64,000 nucleotides of DNA from Micromonospora sp. NBC_01813 (GCF_035917335.1 NZ_CP109067.1:7315001-7379000); one strand, 5' to 3'; positions 53,389 through 62,605 are shown, counted from the first letter of the stretch. Program-made: numbers and translations. Notes: generated from the letters alone by a model not told the origin.

Positions 53389-54080
53389 TGACGACAACCA
53401 CCACCATCCACTCCGCCGAGATCGCCGCCGATATCACCCGGCTGCGCGACGAGGTGTGCCGGCTGCACGAGCAGCTGACCCGCTGGGGGCTGGTCACCTG
53501 GACCAGCGGCAACGTCTCGGCCCGGGTGCCCGGCGCCGACCTGCTGGTGATCAAGCCGTCCGGGGTCAGCTACGACGAGCTCACCCCGGCGCACATGGTC
53601 GTCACCGACCTGGACGCCAACCTGGTCGAGGGCGACTACGCCCCGTCGAGCGACACCGAGGCGCACGCCTACGTCTACCGGCACATGCCACAGGTCGGCG
53701 GGGTGGTGCACACCCACAGCCCGTACGCCACCGCCTGGGCGGCCCGGTGCGAGCCGATTCCCTGTGCGATCACCGCGATGGCCGACGAGTTCGGCGGCGA
53801 GATCCCGGTCGGCCCGTTCGCGTTGATCGGCTCGGACGCGATCGGCCGGGGCATCGTCGAGACGCTGTCCGGTCACCGGTCCCCGGCGGTGCTGATGCGC
53901 CAGCACGGCCCGTTCACCATCGGCGCCACCGCCAAGGCGGCGGTCAAGGCGGCGGTGATGTGTGAGGACGTCGCCCGCACGATCCACCTGGCCCGCCAGC
54001 TCGGTCCGGTCGAGCCGTTGCCGCAGGCCGCGGTCGACGCGTTGTACGAGCGCTATCAGAACGTGTACGGCCAACGGTGA
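53388..54080 (+). CDS. araD: L-ribulose-5-phosphate 4-epimerase
   Basis: This 230-residue class II aldolase-family enzyme interconverts L-ribulose 5-phosphate and D-xylulose 5-phosphate. Visible are [12 protein letters not shown], the substrate phosphate site [12 protein letters not shown], zinc ligands in [13 protein letters not shown] (two His) and the distal His in [12 protein letters not shown]. Its start overlaps the araB stop by one base, giving coupled translation. The zinc-dependent fold and length match AraD rather than the related fuculose aldolase. Confidence 0.94.
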   Translation: MTTTTTIHSAEIAADITRLRDEVCRLHEQLTRWGLVTWTSGNVSARVPGADLLVIKPSGVSYDELTPAHMVVTDLDANLVEGDYAPSSDTEAHAYVYRHMPQVGGVVHTHSPYATAWAARCEPIPCAITAMADEFGGEIPVGPFALIGSDAIGRGIVETLSGHRSPAVLMRQHGPFTIGATAKAAVKAAVMCEDVARTIHLARQLGPVEPLPQAAVDALYERYQNVYGQR

Positions 54081-54123
54081 GCTGCGGCCGGCGGATTGTT
54101 GTACTAAAGGGGGATCTGTGGTG

Positions 54124-55632
54124 ATGGAGGCAGGGATGCGGACCGCGCAGGTGTGGTTCCTCACCGGCAGCCAAGGGCTGTACGGCGAGGACACGTTGCA
54201 GCAGGTGGCCGAGCAGTCCCAGGAGATCGCCGAGCGGCTGGGCGCCGCCGACGGGCTGCCGGTCCAGGTCGTCTGGCAGCCGGTGCTGACCAGCCCCGAG
54301 GAGATTCTGCGGGTCTGCCTGGCTGCCAACGCCGAGCCCGGCGTAGTCGGTGTCGTCGCCTGGATGCACACCTTCTCCCCGGCGAAGATGTGGATCTCCG
54401 GCCTGGACGCGTTGCGCAAGCCGCTGCTGCACCTGCACACGCAGTCCAACGTCGCGCTGCCCTGGGCCGAGATCGACATGGACTTCATGAACCTCAACCA
54501 GGCCGCGCACGGCGACCGCGAGTTCGGCTACGTGCAGACCCGGCTCGGAGTGGCCCGCAAGACCGTCGCCGGCCACGTCAGCGACCCCCGCGTCGTCAGG
54601 AGGATCGCCGGCTGGGCGCGGGCCGCGATCGGCCACACCGAGCTGCGCTCGCTGAAACTGGCCCGGTTCGGCGACAACATGCGCAACGTCGCCGTCACCG
54701 AAGGCGACAAGGTGGAGGCGCAGCTGCGCTTCGGCGTCTCGGTCAACACGTACGGGGTGAATGAGCTCGTCGAGGCGGTCGACGCGGTGCCGGACACCGA
54801 CGTCAAGGTGCTGGTAGACGAGTACGAGCAGCGGTACCGGGTCGACGCCGCGCTGCGGGCCGGCGGCGACCGGCACGACTCGCTGCGCTACGCCGCCCGT
54901 ATCGAGCTGGGCCTGCGGGGCTTCCTCACCGAGGGCGGCTTCAACGCCTTCACCACCAACTTCGAGGACCTCGGTGGGCTGCGGCAGCTGCCCGGCCTGG
55001 CCGTACAGCGGCTGATGGCCGACGGCTACGGCTTCGGCGGCGAAGGCGACTGGAAGACCGCGGTGCTGGTCCGCACCCTGAAGGCGATGTCGGCCGGCAC
55101 AACGGGCGGTACGTCGTTCATGGAGGACTACACCTACGACCTGACCCCGGGTCAGGAGCTGATCCTCGGCGCGCACATGCTGGAGGTCTGCCCGAGCATC
55201 GCCGCCGACACCCCGTCGTGCGAGATCCACCCGCTGGGCATCGGCGGCCGCGAGGATCCGGTCCGGCTGGTCTTCGACGCCGAGCCGGGCCGGGCGGTTG
55301 TGCTCGGCATGGTCGACCTGGGGGAGCGGTTCCGCCTTGTCGCCAACGAGATAGACGTGGTGCCGCCGGCACAGCCGTTGCCGAAGCTGCCGGTGGCCCG
55401 GGCGGTGTGGCGCCCCGAGCCGGACCTGCCGACCTCGGCGGAGGCATGGCTGACCGCCGGCGGCCCGCACCACACCGTGCTGTCCCAGGCGGTCACGGTG
55501 GATGAGCTGCACGACCTGGCCGAGATGACCGGCACCGAGTTGGCGGTCATCGACGCCGACACCACGGTCCGGCGGTTCGCCGCCGAGTTGCGCTGGAACC
55601 AGGCGTACCACCGGCTCGCCAGGGGCTTCTGA
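54124..55632 (+). CDS. araA: L-arabinose isomerase
   Basis: This 502-residue isomerase converts L-arabinose to L-ribulose. It has the family start [16 protein letters not shown], the [18 protein letters not shown] block, the metal site residues in [15 protein letters not shown] and FMEDYTYDL, and [12 protein letters not shown]. Starts at GTG 54118, GTG 54121, ATG 54124 and ATG 54136 are all in frame; AAAGGGGG precedes the first three and GGAGG precedes the last. ATG 54124 is a compromise. Together with araB and araD it completes the pathway to D-xylulose 5-phosphate. Confidence 0.95.
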   Translation: MEAGMRTAQVWFLTGSQGLYGEDTLQQVAEQSQEIAERLGAADGLPVQVVWQPVLTSPEEILRVCLAANAEPGVVGVVAWMHTFSPAKMWISGLDALRKPLLHLHTQSNVALPWAEIDMDFMNLNQAAHGDREFGYVQTRLGVARKTVAGHVSDPRVVRRIAGWARAAIGHTELRSLKLARFGDNMRNVAVTEGDKVEAQLRFGVSVNTYGVNELVEAVDAVPDTDVKVLVDEYEQRYRVDAALRAGGDRHDSLRYAARIELGLRGFLTEGGFNAFTTNFEDLGGLRQLPGLAVQRLMADGYGFGGEGDWKTAVLVRTLKAMSAGTTGGTSFMEDYTYDLTPGQELILGAHMLEVCPSIAADTPSCEIHPLGIGGREDPVRLVFDAEPGRAVVLGMVDLGERFRLVANEIDVVPPAQPLPKLPVARAVWRPEPDLPTSAEAWLTAGGPHHTVLSQAVTVDELHDLAEMTGTELAVIDADTTVRRFAAELRWNQAYHRLARGF

Positions 55633-55640
55633 CGCGCTGC

Positions 55641-55666
55641 CGAGCGTCGCGAGCTCGCGACGCTCG
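55641..55666. repeat. 26-bp perfect palindrome
   Basis: CGAGCGTCGCGAG is followed without a spacer by its reverse complement. It lies 8 bp past the araA stop and abuts the next long hairpin. It could extrude as a cruciform or act as a terminator stem. Confidence 0.75.
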
Positions 55667-55725
55667 CGAGTGGAGGGCTGGGGCACGTAATTCCGCCGGA
55701 ATTACGTGCCCCAGCCCTCCACTCG
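55667..55725. terminator. 28-bp perfect hairpin (terminator or REP-like element)
   Basis: A perfect 28-bp inverted repeat (55667-55694 and 55698-55725) with a GCC loop contains a low-GC core, CACGTAATTCC. It directly follows the 26-bp palindrome. It can terminate the ara operon, but its length, perfection and unusual core suggest a mobile palindromic element such as a REP. Confidence 0.75.
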
Positions 55726-55818
55726 GCGCGGTCAGCTGGCGCCCGATCGGCGATCGTCTGCCTGACCGGGGACACGGACCGGCGATGCTCCGTCAGAGCG
55801 TTGCGATCAGCCCGCTCG

Positions 55819-56043
55819 TCACCGCCACGCGTTCTCCATCGCTGCGGGGTCGGCGAGATCCGCGAATGCCGCTGCGGACCGTTGCCAGGCCTCTGCGGTG
55901 ACTGTGTGCTCGCCGGGAGGGCTGACGTTCTCCTCGAACCTACGGCGTAGGTACTCGTTGCGGGACAGCCCGAGGTTGGCGGCGGCGGCGTCGATGCGGT
56001 CGACGGCTTCCTGACTAAGATCGCGGACGAGAATATTGGGCAT
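55819..56043 (-). CDS. Orphan VapB/FitA-like ribbon-helix-helix antitoxin
   Basis: This 74-residue protein begins PNILVRDLSQEAVDRIDAAA, an Arc/CopG ribbon-helix-helix, followed by LGLSRNEYLRRRFEE. The C-terminus is disordered and would normally neutralise a PIN-domain toxin. Its stop overlaps a GTG (55822), where such a toxin gene should start, but that frame ends after nine codons at 55793. So the toxin seems lost and the antitoxin is an orphan. It may still act as a small DNA-binding protein. Confidence 0.8.
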   Translation of the reverse strand: MPNILVRDLSQEAVDRIDAAAANLGLSRNEYLRRRFEENVSPPGEHTVTAEAWQRSAAAFADLADPAAMENAWR

Positions 56044-56133
56044 GACGCACCTCCCGGTCCAGGTCGGCGCTATCAGGATATCGCCTGGACGGGTCGTGCC
56101 GGCTGCTCTGACCGAGTCTGTATCGCCGCCCGT

Positions 56134-57414
56134 TCAGTGCCGGGCGCGTACGCCGCGACCGGCCCACCAGACGACGACCCCGAGCGCGAAGACGACCAGC
56201 CCGGTCAGCACCGCCGTGCCGGGCAGGGTGGCGGCCAGCAGCAGACAGCCGGCGATCCCGACGACCGGCACGGCCTTCGGCAACGCGCCCTCCTGACGGC
56301 TCAGCGTCAGCGCGGCGGCGTTGGCGATCGCGTAGTAGATCAGCACCCCGAACGAGGAGAAACCGATCGCGTCCCGTAGGTCCGCCACCGAGACCAGGGC
56401 GACGACGGCGATCCCGACGGCGATCTCCGCCCGGTGCGGGACCTGGCGGCGCGGATGCACCGCGTCCAGCCCGGCCGGCAGGTGCCGGCCCCGGGACATG
56501 GCGAAGACTGTCCGGGACACCCCGAGGATCAACGCCAGCAACGCACCGAGGGCCGCGATAGCCGCTCCGACCCGCACCACCGGTGCCAACCAGCCGGCAC
56601 CGGCGTCGGTCACCACCGCGACCAGCGGCGCGGTCGCGTCGGCCAGCCCGGCCGGCCCCAGTACGTTCAGCGCCGCGACGGCGACCAGGGTGTAGACGGC
56701 CAGGGTGATGCCAAGCGCGATCGGGATGGCCCGGGGGATGGTGCGCTGCGGGTCGCGTACCTCCTCGCCGAGGGTGGCGATCCGGGCGTAGCCGGCGAAG
56801 GCGAAGAAGAGCAGTCCGGCACCCTGCAGCACGCCCCAGCCGTCGACCAAAGCGCCGGCTGCCACTGCGCCGGCCGGCGTCGCGTCGTCGGCGGTCGCGG
56901 TGCCGCCCAGTAGCCCGGTCACGACTACCGCCGCCAGCACCACCAGGACGACCGTGACGATGATTCGGGTCGCCAACGCCGACCGGTGCACGCCGAACAG
57001 ATTCAGCACGGTCAGTGCGGCCACGGCAGCGATCGCGACCGGTCGGGCGTACTCCGGTGCCAGGTAGGTGCCGACGGTGAGCGCCATCGCCGCGCAGGAG
57101 GCCGTCTTGCCGACCACGAAGCCCCAGCCGGCCAGGTGGCCCCACAGGTCACCGAGCCGGCGCCGGCCGTACGCGTAGGTGCCGCCGGACTCCGGGTAGC
57201 ACGCTGCCAGCCGGGCAGACGACATGGCGTTGCAGTACGCGACGACGGCGGCGACGCCGAGGGCGAGCAGCAGCCACTGGCCGGCGGCGGCTGCGGCTGG
57301 CGCGAACGCGGCGAACACGCCGGCGCCGATCATCGCGCCGAGCCCGACGATCACCGCGTCGCCGGTGCCGAGTCGCCGGGCCAACTCGGCCGGTGGGCCG
57401 TCGGTCGGGTTCAC
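56134..57414 (-). CDS. APC-family amino acid permease
   Basis: This 426-residue transporter has about twelve helices. The first has the APC signature VIVGLGAMIGAGVFAAF; later are CYPESGGTYAYGRRRLGDLW and FAFAGYARIATLGEEVRDPQ, which line the substrate path. Substrates are amino acids or related amines. GTG 57414 overlaps the preceding stop (GTGA). Upstream are a small membrane protein and SURF1. The three are tightly linked, but no common pathway is evident. Confidence 0.9.
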   Translation of the reverse strand: MNPTDGPPAELARRLGTGDAVIVGLGAMIGAGVFAAFAPAAAAAGQWLLLALGVAAVVAYCNAMSSARLAACYPESGGTYAYGRRRLGDLWGHLAGWGFVVGKTASCAAMALTVGTYLAPEYARPVAIAAVAALTVLNLFGVHRSALATRIIVTVVLVVLAAVVVTGLLGGTATADDATPAGAVAAGALVDGWGVLQGAGLLFFAFAGYARIATLGEEVRDPQRTIPRAIPIALGITLAVYTLVAVAALNVLGPAGLADATAPLVAVVTDAGAGWLAPVVRVGAAIAALGALLALILGVSRTVFAMSRGRHLPAGLDAVHPRRQVPHRAEIAVGIAVVALVSVADLRDAIGFSSFGVLIYYAIANAAALTLSRQEGALPKAVPVVGIAGCLLLAATLPGTAVLTGLVVFALGVVVWWAGRGVRARH

Positions 57415-57782
57415 CAGGCAGCGAGCGAGCGGACGTAGTTGACCTGTTCGTGGATCAGCTGCACCTGCGGCTGCATCGTTACCGGGATCTGCGTGACGTA
57501 GTGCCACGCGCCATTGCTGACCGACACCTGCACCGTCCCGACGTAGGTCGTCTCCTTGACCAGCAGGAACAGCAGGCTGAACACGGTCAGCACACAGAAT
57601 CCCACGATCGCGACGACGATGGCCCAGGTAGGTGTCCGTTGGGTTGCGTACCAGTGGTCGTGGACCTGCCACTGGGTGCCGGCCAGCGGAATCGACCCGA
57701 CCGGGGTGTGTACGGTGGCGGTGGTGACCTGGATGTCACCGATCTTCGCCACCACCGGCTCCGGCATCGGGTAGGGATTCAC
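57411..57782 (-). CDS. Small single-span membrane protein of unknown function
   Basis: This 123-residue protein has an N-terminal soluble part (VVAKIGDIQVTTATVHTPVG), one or two hydrophobic segments (TWAIVVAIVGFCVLTVFSLL, continuing FLLV) and a C-terminal soluble part (TTYVGTVQVSVSNGAWHYV). It is probably bitopic. GTG 57782 shares one base with the SURF1 stop and its own stop overlaps the permease start. It resembles unnamed actinobacterial membrane proteins, but I have no function for it. Confidence 0.72.
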   Translation of the reverse strand: MNPYPMPEPVVAKIGDIQVTTATVHTPVGSIPLAGTQWQVHDHWYATQRTPTWAIVVAIVGFCVLTVFSLLFLLVKETTYVGTVQVSVSNGAWHYVTQIPVTMQPQVQLIHEQVNYVRSLAAW

Positions 57783-58579
57783 TACGGCACGACCCGGTCG
57801 GCTGTCCCGGGGGCTGGGGCCGGTCGTCGGCCGAGTGCCTCCCGGCGGGCCACCCAGCCGAAGCCGAACAGGGCCATCGCCGCGAAGATCCACCACTGGA
57901 CCACGTACCCGCCGTTCTGCCAGCTGTTCTCGTGCCGGACCGGGATCGCGACGAAGGCAGGGTCGGCGGCGGGCTCCTGCTCCTGCAGCAGCACGTAGCC
58001 GCCGTGCACCGGGTACGGCAGTTCGGCGGCGAGCGCGGCGGGGGCGATCCGGCGGGTCTCCAGCTTGCCGTCGCGGCGGGTGACCGAGCCGGACATCCGC
58101 TCCGGCTGACGCAGCAGCCCGGTGACGGTCACCTCACCCGTCGGCGCGGCCGGCACCTGCGGCTGGGCGTTGGCCCCGCCGTCGCCCGGCGGCACCCAGC
58201 CCCGGTCGACCAGTACGGCGGAGCCGTCGGCCAGCACCAGCGGGGTGAGGATCTCGAAGCCGACCCGGCTGTTCACCGTGCGACTGCGCACCAGTACGTC
58301 GTTGCCACTGTCGTAGCGGCCGGTCGCGGTCACCCGGGTCCAGGTCGTCGACTCGGGCGGCGGCGGGCCGGCCGTGCCGGGCGTGGCCCCGGCCACGCCG
58401 GTCAGCTGCGACAACTCCACCGGGGTATGCGTCGCGGCGGCGTCGATCCGGTCGTTGACGGCGCTGCGCTGGTGATAGCGGTCCAGCTGCCAGTTACCGA
58501 GCTGGACCATCACCGCGGCGGCGACCAGCGTCAGCGCCAGGTAGCCCAGCCAGCGTGGGGTCAGCAGGAACCGGTACAC
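57782..58579 (-). CDS. SURF1-family protein (cytochrome oxidase assembly)
   Basis: This 265-residue protein has the SURF1 layout: an N-terminal membrane helix followed by LGNWQLDRYHQRSAVNDRID, a large extracytoplasmic domain containing VLVRSRTVNSRVGFEILTPL and VLVDRGWVPPGD, and a second helix near the C-terminus (WWIFAAMALFGFGWV). SURF1 helps insert heme a into cytochrome c oxidase subunit I. No oxidase genes are nearby. It starts at GTG 58579. Confidence 0.93.
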   Translation of the reverse strand: MYRFLLTPRWLGYLALTLVAAAVMVQLGNWQLDRYHQRSAVNDRIDAAATHTPVELSQLTGVAGATPGTAGPPPPESTTWTRVTATGRYDSGNDVLVRSRTVNSRVGFEILTPLVLADGSAVLVDRGWVPPGDGGANAQPQVPAAPTGEVTVTGLLRQPERMSGSVTRRDGKLETRRIAPAALAAELPYPVHGGYVLLQEQEPAADPAFVAIPVRHENSWQNGGYVVQWWIFAAMALFGFGWVARREALGRRPAPAPGTADRVVP

Positions 58580-58700
58580 ATCACGGAGGCTACCGGGTAG
58601 CGTCTAACGGTTGTTCCACCGCTCCGTCGGTCGTGACGGCGCGGTACGGTCCGCCCCAGCCCGGCTGCGCCGGGCGCACCTCACGACAGAGGAGTCGCAG
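58580..58700. promoter_or_regulatory. Divergent region SURF1 / cobB
   Basis: This 121 bp separates the divergent SURF1 and cobB genes. GGAG at 58691-58694 is the cobB ribosome binding site. A cobalamin riboswitch was looked for and not found; the region is too short and has no recognisable B12 box. Confidence 0.4.
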
Positions 58701-60350
58701 ATGCCGTCCGTGCCCCGCCTGGTGGTGAGCGCCCCCGCCTCCGGACACGGCAAGACCTCAGTGGCGATCGGGCTGACCGCCGCGTTGCGTGGGCTGGGCC
58801 TGAGCACCGCGGGGCTGAAGATCGGCCCGGACCACACCGACGCCGCGTACCTCGGGGCGGCGGCCGGGCGTCCCGGCCGCAACCTGGATCCGATGCTGGT
58901 GGGCACCGGCCGGATCGGTCCGTTGCTGGCGCACGGGGCGGCCGGGGCGGACGTCGCGGTGCTGGCCGGGGCGATGGGACTGTTCGACAGTCTCGGCACC
59001 CGGGCGGACAGCGCGTCGACGGCGACCGTCGCCACCGTGCTGCGGGCACCGGTGCTGATGGTCGTCGACGCCGAGTCGATGGGCCAGTCGGTGGGCGCGC
59101 TGGTGCACGGGTTCCGGGCGTACGACGACATGCTCTGGCTCGGCGGGGTGATCCTCAACCGGGTCGGATCGTCCCGGCACGAGCAGGTGCTGCGGGACGC
59201 GCTCGACGAGATCGGCGTGCCGGTGTTCGGCGCGCTACACCGGGGTGAGCTGTCCCCGGGGATTCCGCGCCCGGCGGGGGTGGTCCCGGTCGCCCAGCAC
59301 ACCATCGACACGGTTCGGCTGATCCGCCGGTTGGGCGAGGCGGTGGACGCCGTGGTGGATCTGGACCGGGTGCTGGCCCTGGCCCGGTCGGCCCCACCGC
59401 TGCCGGGGCCGGCCTGGTCGCCGGGCGACGCCCTCGCGGCCGAGGCCGAGGCGGCCGGTACGCCGTTGCCGCCTCCGCCGCCCCGGCGTCCGGTGATCGC
59501 GGTGGCCGGCACCGCCGAGTTGGTCTACGGCTACACGGAGACCGTCGAGTTGATCACTGCCGCCGGCGGTGCGGTGGTGCCGGTGGATCCGCTGCGCGAC
59601 GAGTCACTGCCGGAGGCGACCGCCGCGCTGGTGTTGCCTGGTGGCCTGCCGGAGACCTACCTGCCGGAGCTGTCGGCCAACCGGGTGCTGACCATGGCGG
59701 TGGCCGACCTGGCCCGGGCCGGGCTGCCGGTGCTGGCCGAGGGCGCCGGGCTGCTCTGGTTGGTTCGCGAGTGTGACGGTCGGCCGATGGCCGAGGTGTT
59801 CGACGCCGCCGCGATGACCACTGACCGAATGATCGTCGGCTACCGCGAGGCGACGTCCCGGGCTGCCACGCCGGTCGCCCCGCTCGGTGCCCGGGTGATG
59901 GGGTACAAGCAGCACCAGGTGGTGGTCGCCCCGCGCGCCGGTCACACCCCTGCCTGGACCTGGGGCAACGGCGTGCCGGAAGGCTTCGTCTGGCGTCGGG
60001 TGCACGCCTCCCAGTTGACGTTGCACTGGGCCGGGGCGCCGGAGATCGCCCGGCGGCTGGTGGCCGCCGCCGCTGGCGTCGACAGCCGGATGGCCGCCGG
60101 GGACGGCCGCGGTCATGCCGGGGACGGGCGTGGTCCCGTGCCGGACGGGCGTGGTCCCGTGCCGGACGGGCGTGGTCCCGTGCCGGACGGGCGTGGTCCT
60201 GCGGGGGACGGGCGGGGTCCCGTGCCGGACGGGCGGGGCGGCGCCGGCCCCGGCGACGCCGCCATGCACCCGCCGATGCCCAGGCCCACCCCGCTGGCCG
60301 AGGAGGACACCGATCAGCTTCTGGTGCACTCAGCCGATGATCTCGGCTGA
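58701..60350 (+). CDS. cobB: Cobyrinate a,c-diamide synthase with altered glutaminase site
   Basis: This 549-residue protein should amidate cobyrinic acid using ATP. It has the N-terminal P-loop SAPASGHGKTSVAIGL and the GATase-like C-terminal half (ALVLPGGLPETYLPEL, then VMGYKQHQVVVAP, and QLTLHWAG). The nucleophile motif reads AEGAGLLWL where CobB/CbiA proteins have AEC(G/A)GL: Gly348 replaces the catalytic Cys (codon 59742-59744, one base from TGC). Glutamine use may be lost and free ammonia used instead, or the residue is a sequencing error. A 21-bp minisatellite adds a GRGPVPD repeat at residues 467-516. It ends in a 21-bp overlap with the convergent PBP gene. Confidence 0.9.
   Translation: MPSVPRLVVSAPASGHGKTSVAIGLTAALRGLGLSTAGLKIGPDHTDAAYLGAAAGRPGRNLDPMLVGTGRIGPLLAHGAAGADVAVLAGAMGLFDSLGTRADSASTATVATVLRAPVLMVVDAESMGQSVGALVHGFRAYDDMLWLGGVILNRVGSSRHEQVLRDALDEIGVPVFGALHRGELSPGIPRPAGVVPVAQHTIDTVRLIRRLGEAVDAVVDLDRVLALARSAPPLPGPAWSPGDALAAEAEAAGTPLPPPPPRRPVIAVAGTAELVYGYTETVELITAAGGAVVPVDPLRDESLPEATAALVLPGGLPETYLPELSANRVLTMAVADLARAGLPVLAEGAGLLWLVRECDGRPMAEVFDAAAMTTDRMIVGYREATSRAATPVAPLGARVMGYKQHQVVVAPRAGHTPAWTWGNGVPEGFVWRRVHASQLTLHWAGAPEIARRLVAAAAGVDSRMAAGDGRGHAGDGRGPVPDGRGPVPDGRGPVPDGRGPAGDGRGPVPDGRGGAGPGDAAMHPPMPRPTPLAEEDTDQLLVHSADDLG
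60101..60247. repeat. 21-bp minisatellite inside cobB
   Basis: Six full 21-bp units and a partial one run from 60101. Three (60122-60142, 60143-60163, 60164-60184) are identical; the others differ by a few bases. Each unit encodes a seven-residue GRGPVPD-like repeat in a predicted disordered linker. The length is a multiple of three, so expansion or loss keeps frame. Confidence 0.9.
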
Positions 60351-62495
60351 CGGCGGGGCGAACTGGCGTACCGGTCGGTCCTTGAGCGCGTTCTTCAACG
60401 TGCCGGCCGCCGAGTCGACGGGCTTCTGCGACTGCCAGTCGCCGACGGCGTTGAACGGGTTGTCCGGATCGGCGATGAAGCTGGCCACCGCGAGTTCCGG
60501 GGTGTAGCCGGTGAACCAGGCGGACCGGGTGCTGTCGGTGGTACCGGTCTTGCCGGCCACCGGTCGCCCGACCGCCTTGGCCACGCCGTCGGCGGTGGAC
60601 CAGCCGCCGCAGCTGCCGGTGGCCGGCCGGTCGCCGACCGGGCAGCGGGCCGCGTCGGTGGCGGCTCGGGCCACGTCCGGCGAGAACGCCGCGTGGCAGC
60701 GTGGCGTTGCCACGTCGACCTCGACCCCGGTCAACGTCTGGTAGGTGACCGGGCTGCCGTCCGGGTTCTCCACCGACACCACCGGGGAGTCCTCGCAGTG
60801 GCTGCCGTCGGCGGCGATGGTGGCGTACGCGTTCGCCATCTCCAGCGGTGTCACGTCGGACACGCCAAGGGTGAACGCACCCCACTTGCTGGCGTGCTCC
60901 GGCGAGGCGTTGCGCTTGTCCACGTCGGTGCGCCAGCGCAGCCCGAGCCGTTCGGCCATCTGTACGGCCTTCTCGGCGCCCACCTGCTGCAGCAGCCAGA
61001 CGAAGTAGGTGTTGACGGACTTGCCGAACCCGGACCACATGTAGTGGTAGCCGGCCATCGCACCGCTGGCGTTGCTCGGACACCACCGACCGCCGCAGCT
61101 GCTGGTGCCCTCACCGCCGTCGTAGATGGAGTTGATCCGGTGCGGCGCGTTGAAGCCGGACCGCAGTGGCATGCCGGCGTCCAGCGCGGCCAGCATGGTG
61201 AACATCTTGAAGGTCGATCCGGCCTGGTAGCCGGGCAGGTCTCCGCCGCCGAGCAGCGGGGTGACGGTGTTGGGGTAGTTGCCTTTCAGTTGGCCGCGCA
61301 GGCTGGGGTTGGAGTGCGCCCCGTTTTCGCTCTGGTCCAGCGAGTAGACCCGGTTCAGCGCCATCGCCTTGACGTGTCCGGTGCCGGGTTCGACGGCGAC
61401 CAGTCCGTGGGCGAACGGGCTGCCGATCGACTCGCGGGAGGTGATCTGGTCCTGCGCCGCCTTCTGCATGCCCGGGTCGAGGCTGGTGACGATGCGGTAT
61501 CCGCCGGTACGCAGGTTGGCCAGCCGCTCCGATGGGCTGTCGCCGAACGCCTTCTGCCCCATCCACCATGACTTGAGGTAGTCGCAGAAGAAGCCCCAGT
61601 CGTTGTGGTCCTGCGGCACCGAGACGCATTCGTTCGGTGGGGTGCTCAGGTTGAGTTGGATCGGTTCGGCCTTCGAGCGTTCCGCCGCCGCCGGGGAGAG
61701 GTAGCCGAGGGCGGCCATCCGGTCGATGACGTAGTTACGCCGTTCGGTGGCGGCACCCTGGTCCGAGGTGGCCGGGTCATACTCCGACGGGGCCTTGACC
61801 AGGCCGGCGATCAGCGCTGCCTCGCTGGCGGTCAGCGCCCGGGGATCCTTGGAGAAGAAGATCTCCGAGGCGGCGTAGATGCCGTACGCCCGGTGGCCGA
61901 AGTACGCGGCGTTGAGGTACCGCTCCAGGATCTCCGGCTTCGACATCTGCTTTTCCAACTCCATGGCGATCCGGATCTCGCGGATCTTGCGCCCGGGGGT
62001 CTGTGCGGTCGCGGCCTGCAGTTCCAGCGGGGTCTGCGCGGTTTCCTGCAGCGCCAGCCGGACGTACTGCATGGTCAGGGTGGAGCCGCCCTGGGACACG
62101 CCGCCGGCCTGGGAGTTGGCGACGAAGGCCCGCGCGACGCCCTTGGGGTCGACGCCGCTGTGCTGGTAGAAGCGGTTGTCCTCGGAGGCGACGATCGCCT
62201 GCTGGATGAACGGCGACATCTCGGTCAGCGGTACGTACTTGCGGTGTTCCTCGTAGAACATCGTCAGCAGGGTTCGGCCGTCGGCCGCGTACACGTAGGT
62301 GGTCTGGGCCGGTGCCGTGTCCCGCAGCTTGCTGGGGATCTGGTCGATGGCCTTGGTGCTGGCGATGACCCCCAGGCCGGCGATGGCGGCCATCGGGTAC
62401 GCGGCGGCGGCGACCACCACACCGGCGATCAGACCGGCACGGAGCAGTTGGACGAGGCGGCCATGGCGAGCGGGATTCCGGGTGCGCTTCCTCAC
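60330..62495 (-). CDS. Class A penicillin-binding protein (glycosyltransferase/transpeptidase)
   Basis: This 721-residue bifunctional enzyme builds and cross-links peptidoglycan. One N-terminal helix (LIAGVVVAAAAYPMAAIAGL) anchors it. The GT51 domain has the catalytic Glu in VASEDNRFYQHSGVD and QGGSTLTMQYVR (about 70-250). The transpeptidase domain has the active Ser in AGSTFKMFTMLAAL, SVN in GFGKSVNTYF and KTGTT near residue 640. GTG 62495 was used because the conserved N-terminus (basic RKRTRNPARHG) begins there. It ends in the extracytoplasmic space without a PASTA domain. The gene overlaps the cobB 3' end by 21 bp, tail to tail. Confidence 0.94.
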   Translation of the reverse strand: MRKRTRNPARHGRLVQLLRAGLIAGVVVAAAAYPMAAIAGLGVIASTKAIDQIPSKLRDTAPAQTTYVYAADGRTLLTMFYEEHRKYVPLTEMSPFIQQAIVASEDNRFYQHSGVDPKGVARAFVANSQAGGVSQGGSTLTMQYVRLALQETAQTPLELQAATAQTPGRKIREIRIAMELEKQMSKPEILERYLNAAYFGHRAYGIYAASEIFFSKDPRALTASEAALIAGLVKAPSEYDPATSDQGAATERRNYVIDRMAALGYLSPAAAERSKAEPIQLNLSTPPNECVSVPQDHNDWGFFCDYLKSWWMGQKAFGDSPSERLANLRTGGYRIVTSLDPGMQKAAQDQITSRESIGSPFAHGLVAVEPGTGHVKAMALNRVYSLDQSENGAHSNPSLRGQLKGNYPNTVTPLLGGGDLPGYQAGSTFKMFTMLAALDAGMPLRSGFNAPHRINSIYDGGEGTSSCGGRWCPSNASGAMAGYHYMWSGFGKSVNTYFVWLLQQVGAEKAVQMAERLGLRWRTDVDKRNASPEHASKWGAFTLGVSDVTPLEMANAYATIAADGSHCEDSPVVSVENPDGSPVTYQTLTGVEVDVATPRCHAAFSPDVARAATDAARCPVGDRPATGSCGGWSTADGVAKAVGRPVAGKTGTTDSTRSAWFTGYTPELAVASFIADPDNPFNAVGDWQSQKPVDSAAGTLKNALKDRPVRQFAPPSAEIIG

Positions 62496-62605
62496 GGCCT
62501 AAACGTAAGCCGGATAGCCACAAAAGATGTCCAAAAGGATTAACACCACAAGGCGAATCGTGTCACAAGCGTCACCCTTCGTCGATTTCCACCCCACCAG
62601 CCGGC

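Noticed and set aside
55152-55775. 207-codon leftward frame near the antitoxin that could have been its toxin
   Set aside because: It is a shadow of the araA 3' end and crosses the long hairpin. It has no PIN-domain acidic residues or start next to the antitoxin.
58580-58700. Possible cobalamin riboswitch before cobB
   Set aside because: The 121-bp region is too short for a full aptamer and shows no B12-box-like sequence.
60101-60247. Tandem repeat resembling a CRISPR array
   Set aside because: Units are contiguous with no spacers, keep the reading frame of cobB and encode a heptapeptide, so this is a minisatellite.
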